Assembly: GCF_019925205.1 (NCBI RefSeq)
Contig: NC_083560.1
Coordinates: 2,542,001 to 2,606,000 of the forward strand
Source: Metopolophium dirhodum
Lineage: Eukaryota > Arthropoda > Insecta > Hemiptera > Aphididae
Direction of reading: 5' to 3'
DNA length: 64,000 nt
Under the pieces are notes generated by a model that saw nothing but the letters and a program-made list of their open reading frames with translations, was not told where the DNA came from and did not search any database. Below are positions 60,084-64,000 of this stretch, piece after piece (the first letter of the stretch is position 1; each line of letters begins with the position of its first letter). A program made the position numbers and the translations under genes.

Positions 60084-60530
60084 GAATGACGAAGAGCTTA
60101 TAGCCTTAGGTTCGAAAATTACTAAATTAATAGATATTTATATTCACATAAATCAGATATTCACATAAAAATCAGAACTTATTAACCTATGCAAATCTAA
60201 ACAATTAAAAAGCGTAGTAACCGTTATCTAAGGGATAGATTATCAAAATATTTTAAAGGGATCACAGAATTATACGACATTGAAGAAACCTTAAGCGAAT
60301 TACAAAAACATAAAGTTCAAAAAAATTCAATAAAAGATAAAATCGACATTAAAGATTTACTCATACAAAGTAACTACAAAGTAAGCTATTCAAGTCCGGA
60401 AACAATTAATAGTACGTACTATACCGACATCGTTCTACAGTACGTCAGAATATTGACTTTAAAGCGACCTAATAACAATAATTATATCATAATATATATT
60501 ATGAAAAACATATATAAATATATTATATTT
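60084..60530 (+). pseudogene. Unrecognised coding remnant
   Basis: MNDEELIALGSKITKLIDIY opens at 60084 and is interrupted. From about 60197 another frame reads KKRSNRYLRDRLSKYFKGIT, then ELYDIEETLSELQKHKVQKN and KIDIKDLLIQSNYKVSYSS. The charged, helix-like texture suggests real protein, perhaps a retroelement gag-type or coiled-coil region. It needs at least one frame change, and no family is recognised. Confidence 0.33.
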
Positions 60531-61110
60531 ACCTAATATTACGATGGATATAATAACATATTTCATTTTTTTCAAAAATTAATAAAAGTCATACTGTGTG
60601 AATGTCATACGTGAATACGACGGTAAGGACGTCAAACTTTCTAATAATTACCATACACCAGTTAATACTTCGCGCTCCTAGGACTATACTGCTACAACAC
60701 AAAATTCATCAATTTTGAGTTATGACAATTGCCGAGTAGAGAAAAATAAGCCCTATAAAATGCAAGAACGCCACATTCAATATCATTTTTTCATTTAGCC
60801 ACTATAAATATGTGTTTTTACTCAGTATTGAATTATTACATTTTTAGCTAATTTTCAAAGCAAAAGAGCCATATTTACTTTATGGAAGTATACTCATTTC
60901 ATTTTAATTTATCCAAATAATCACTTTCAAGACTGCTGCCTTATTTTGATTTGTGGCATTCATGCACTAAGTAAAAACTAACGATTGTTTGATAATATGT
61001 TAAGAGCAAAACAGAAATATTTAGAGTTGTGGTGGTATTGCATTTTATAACTTGTTAGTCAGAATATTGACTTTAAAGCAACCTAATAACAATAATTATA
61101 TTATAATATG
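60445..61110. repeat. Direct repeat pair bracketing a 0.55-kb insert
   Basis: GTCAGAATATTGACTTTAAAG followed by CAACCTAATAACAATAATTA occurs at 60446-60505 and again at 61060-61110 with a few differences. The first copy lies inside the coding remnant's frame, so the insert separates a duplicated segment. Confidence 0.55.
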
Positions 61111-62110
61111 TCACAAGTTTTTTTCATAAGCATTTAAAGTTCAAATTTCGCACGTTTTCACGAAAATGTGCAAATTATTTTGAGTTGAAAATTCTTAATA
61201 AATTTTTCTTTTTACGTCTTAGATTTTCAAATTTAATACTAGACTTTATATAAGGCTATATCTACCTTAATAAAAAATGTATAAAAGACAGTCAATTTAA
61301 ATTTTTATGAGCGTTTGAAGTTCAAATGTATACAACATTGGATATTCAATTGACTTGTCATGAAGCGATTTTCTTATTTTGTTGTAATTCAAAAAGAAAT
61401 AACCGTAGATTCTTGAAATTTATATTATATATTAATTTTATCAATTTATACACTTGATAAAATGTTCAAAATATTTTGACTTGATTATTTATTGACTGTT
61501 TACGTGCAATTTAAAATTTAAAATTTTTTTTCTATAATTTTAACAAAATTGTATTTGTTAGGCCAAAAATCGTCAAAGTTTACTCCAAAGCTCTTGATAT
61601 ATTGCAAATAGCAGTGTTTAAATACATAAGCACAGTTTTTTTATAAGCATTTAAAATTTAATTTTTGACAACATCATTAAATTTAAAATTTAAAAATGAT
61701 TTTGTAGTTAAAATTTATAAAATGTTCAACTTTTATACCTAATGATTAAAAACTTACGACAAGGTTAGGGTCGTAACGTAGAGTAAGTAGGTTATTCTGT
61801 AACCAACAAATCTCAAAAATATAAAAACTCAGTTTTTTTATAGTTATTTTATGTTCAAATTTGGTGAAAATTACATATTAAATAACCAAGAATAACGATT
61901 TTAGTTATTTTGTTGTAATTTTATAATATTAATTTGATTACCGGCTACCGTATTAATAATACGTAATAACAGCATAAATATAATATAAAAAATCTACACT
62001 GACAAACCGTCACCGCTCAGAATCATTTTTCGTACACAATGATATTAATATATCATTGAATTCAAAATTAATACCATCCATTATACAGTGACCCACTTGT
62101 TGACGCTGAA
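61111..62110. repeat. Dispersed long repeat R, copy 6
   Basis: It shares TTTTCATAAGCATTTAAAG, CACGAAAATGTGCAAATTATT and the terminal CCATCCATTATACAGTGACC block with copy 1, and the TGATATTAATATATCA palindrome. It is strongly diverged. Confidence 0.55.
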
Positions 62111-63548
62111 TCCGATCCTACTTTTGGTATTCGCGGTTATCGGACACGACTCGCGATGTGTTGTGGACGAGAAAAGGTTACCCAAAGTTATGTGTATAGC
62201 TTTATATAAAAACGAATGGTTCAAAATGGTATTGAACGAAAATGGTGACATATAATAATAAGCAATACATCAATAGTATAATTAATACTTAATAGGTGGG
62301 CACCCAAATGATTTACATAATAGTAATAAATAATACAAACAAATACAACAGTGTTATACAATATACAGTACGTGATAATAGATACCGTATGACGGACGGC
62401 ACACAGGACCACAGTAAGTTGCCTACAATTGAACGGATATATATATGATATGATTCCCGTGCATTGATGGCAGGGCTAAGTGGAATGCGGTGTCCATTAG
62501 TTTATAGGTCTATGCAGACGACGCCATCGATAATATATATATATTAAGAGAAAGAAAGAAGAAAGAAGAAAGAATAACGAAGAGAGAAAAGAGAGAGAGA
62601 ACATAAAGGGGATAACATTGACGTATGAAACTAATACTATATTTCCCCCACGTTCTCTTTTCTCTTTTACTCTATATCGTACCCCTGTCCTCTCTCTCTA
62701 AGCGCTGTCCATTTATAGGTCTATGGTCGTCTGTATCGACGTTGTAATGTTGTATACACATTTAGATAGTCCTTATAATTGTTTTTTAATTTTTTTGGAG
62801 AAGGAGGGGAGAGGGGGATTGTGTTTTTGCATTTTAAAGAGGTGCTGAAACAGGGACATTGAGGTTCATGGTGGAAATTTTAAATTTTATTTTATTTATT
62901 AATAGTTGCCATTGGTTACAGTCTACAGTAGAAATTAGTATTTATTTATTATTGTATATTCGGGCAGATCAGGTACAAGCTTGCATCAAATCATATTATT
63001 TAACATTGCCTACCGAGGTGAAAGGGTTATGCTCTTTGTCCACGATCCGACGTAGTCGGAAGGTGGCTGAGTTGCACTTACTGCCGCAAGTTACACCCAA
63101 AAGAAGTTGAACAAACAACATTTTTTTAAGAGTTGCGATTTTTTACCGGCAACGAAATGCATGGGTTCAGCTAATATAATATATTATATATTATGTCAAT
63201 AGCCCGTCGAGCGGCTCGACGAGAACAGACGCTTACGGTTGCGTCGGGTTCTATCCATGCCCGGATATAGGATCAATTGGGCCCCGGGACACCATACACT
63301 TAGTGGGCCCCTTTCAACTTTAACTTCAAAATAATTGTATCATTAGATATTAACGACTTTATATAATTGTATAATTTTTTACTAAACAAAAAATAAACAG
63401 GATGTATCTTATGTCATTGTATGGGGCCTTTCTTTTTTAAAAATTAAGGATCGATGATATGGAATTTCATTAAAACAAAAAAGACGTGTTTCTCTTTTTT
63501 TAACAGGCAATTTTTTTATATGGAGGCAGTGGTACCGAACTCGTGTAT
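62111..63548. other. Non-coding stretch with purine and pyrimidine tracts
   Basis: A purine-rich run (62545-62605, AAGAAAGAAGAAAG-type) and a pyrimidine-rich run (62640-62705) could pair in part. GTCCATT...TTATAGGTCTATG occurs at about 62490 and 62708, a short direct duplication. A GGGCCCCGGGAC patch lies at about 63281. An 83-codon open frame at 62859-63110 has no family signature. Confidence 0.35.
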
Positions 63549-63600
63549 TAGGTGTGGCAGCTGCCACACCTATTTTAGGGGGTGGGTGTACCCCTAAAAT
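63549..63600. repeat. Two adjacent palindromes
   Basis: TAGGTGTGGCAG and its exact complement CTGCCACACCTA form a perfect 24-bp palindrome (63549-63572). It is followed by ATTTTAGGGG...CCCCTAAAAT (63572-63600). They resemble the foldback end of a small transposon. Confidence 0.6.
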
Positions 63601-63629
63601 TGGTGGGTAATCGTAATCCTAAGTATAAA

Positions 63630-64000
63630 AAGGCGGGTAAAAGAATGTCGGTCTGCTGTACAGTAGGTTACAAATAGGTCACTGTAATGGATGCGGTGTA
63701 AAATTTGAATTAAATGATATAATATCATTGTATAAGAAAAACGATTCTGAGCGAAAACGGTCAGTCAGACTATGATATTACCAAGTATATTTGATGATAT
63801 TATTATGAACAAAGTAATTAATTTATAACCTATATTTACGTAGAACCTTGTTTTAAAATGCTTTAAAAAAAAATTGTGCTATTGTATTTTTAATATTTTT
63901 CAACTGCTCTTGTAACAATATATCAGGAGCCTTGCATTAAATTTTCACGCTTTTTTACCCAACAAATACAATTTTATTGATATTTATAGAAAAAAAAACT
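63630..64000. repeat. Dispersed long repeat R, copy 7 (cut by window end)
   Basis: It has the same order of blocks as 36000-36430: CTGCTGTACAGTAGGTTACA, the ATGATATAATATCAT palindrome, GATTCTGAGCGAAAACGGTC, AGTATATTTGATGATATTAT and TATATCAGGAGCCTTGCATT. It continues past the window. Confidence 0.65.

Noticed and set aside
62859..63110. 83-codon plus-strand frame
   Set aside because: No recognisable motif, and it sits in a patchwork of repeats.

Overview
The window looks like nuclear DNA from an aphid or a close relative. Supporting this are the strong AT richness, insect-type multi-exon genes with GT-AG introns, very short coding islands in a sea of transposon remains, and many copies of dispersed repeats whose style I associate with aphid genomes. 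The species call is inference; no marker gene settles it.

Two host genes are well supported. The first, at 4861-7584 (+), is a three-exon KDM3-type histone H3K9 demethylase of 801 residues with an intact zinc finger and JmjC iron ligands. The second, at 40694-47704 (-), is a five-exon Deaf1-like SAND-domain transcription factor of 312 residues. I assembled it from phase-compatible exons: a GC-rich first exon at 47704-47357 and a SAND exon at 42336-42091. Its 4.8-kb first intron holds an apparently complete piggyBac-type transposon (42710-45793). That transposase gene has four exons, a full open frame of 639 residues and all expected Asp residues, and it lies on the same strand as the host gene.

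Degenerate or uncertain host-type genes include a THAP-domain gene with lost zinc ligands (2487-3216, -) and a RING pseudogene resembling TOPORS with stop codons (about 28840-29556, -). Also in this group are an unrecognised multi-exon pseudogene (about 22425-24421, -), a Cys-rich exon pair (9812-10120, -) and several orphan exons.

The rest is transposon landscape. There are LINE fragments and a 5'-truncated LINE with an intact YADD reverse transcriptase (32596-34034), a Helitron remnant, an ISXO2-like transposase fragment, and two inverted near-identical copies of a MULE-bearing block (11.7-12.9 kb and 36.6-37.8 kb). The second copy sits between two apparently identical 0.7-kb direct repeats. 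At least seven MITEs are present, including a family with TTAA flanks and GAGGA-type termini. A dispersed long repeat (called R below) occurs at seven or more sites, and there is a 154-bp tandem array beside a tRNA 5' half.

The layout is gene (4.9-7.6 kb), a long MITE and repeat desert (8-27 kb), a LINE and R-repeat zone (27-38.4 kb), the Deaf1 locus (40.7-48 kb), and a second repeat-rich zone to the end. No operon-like cooperation is expected or seen.
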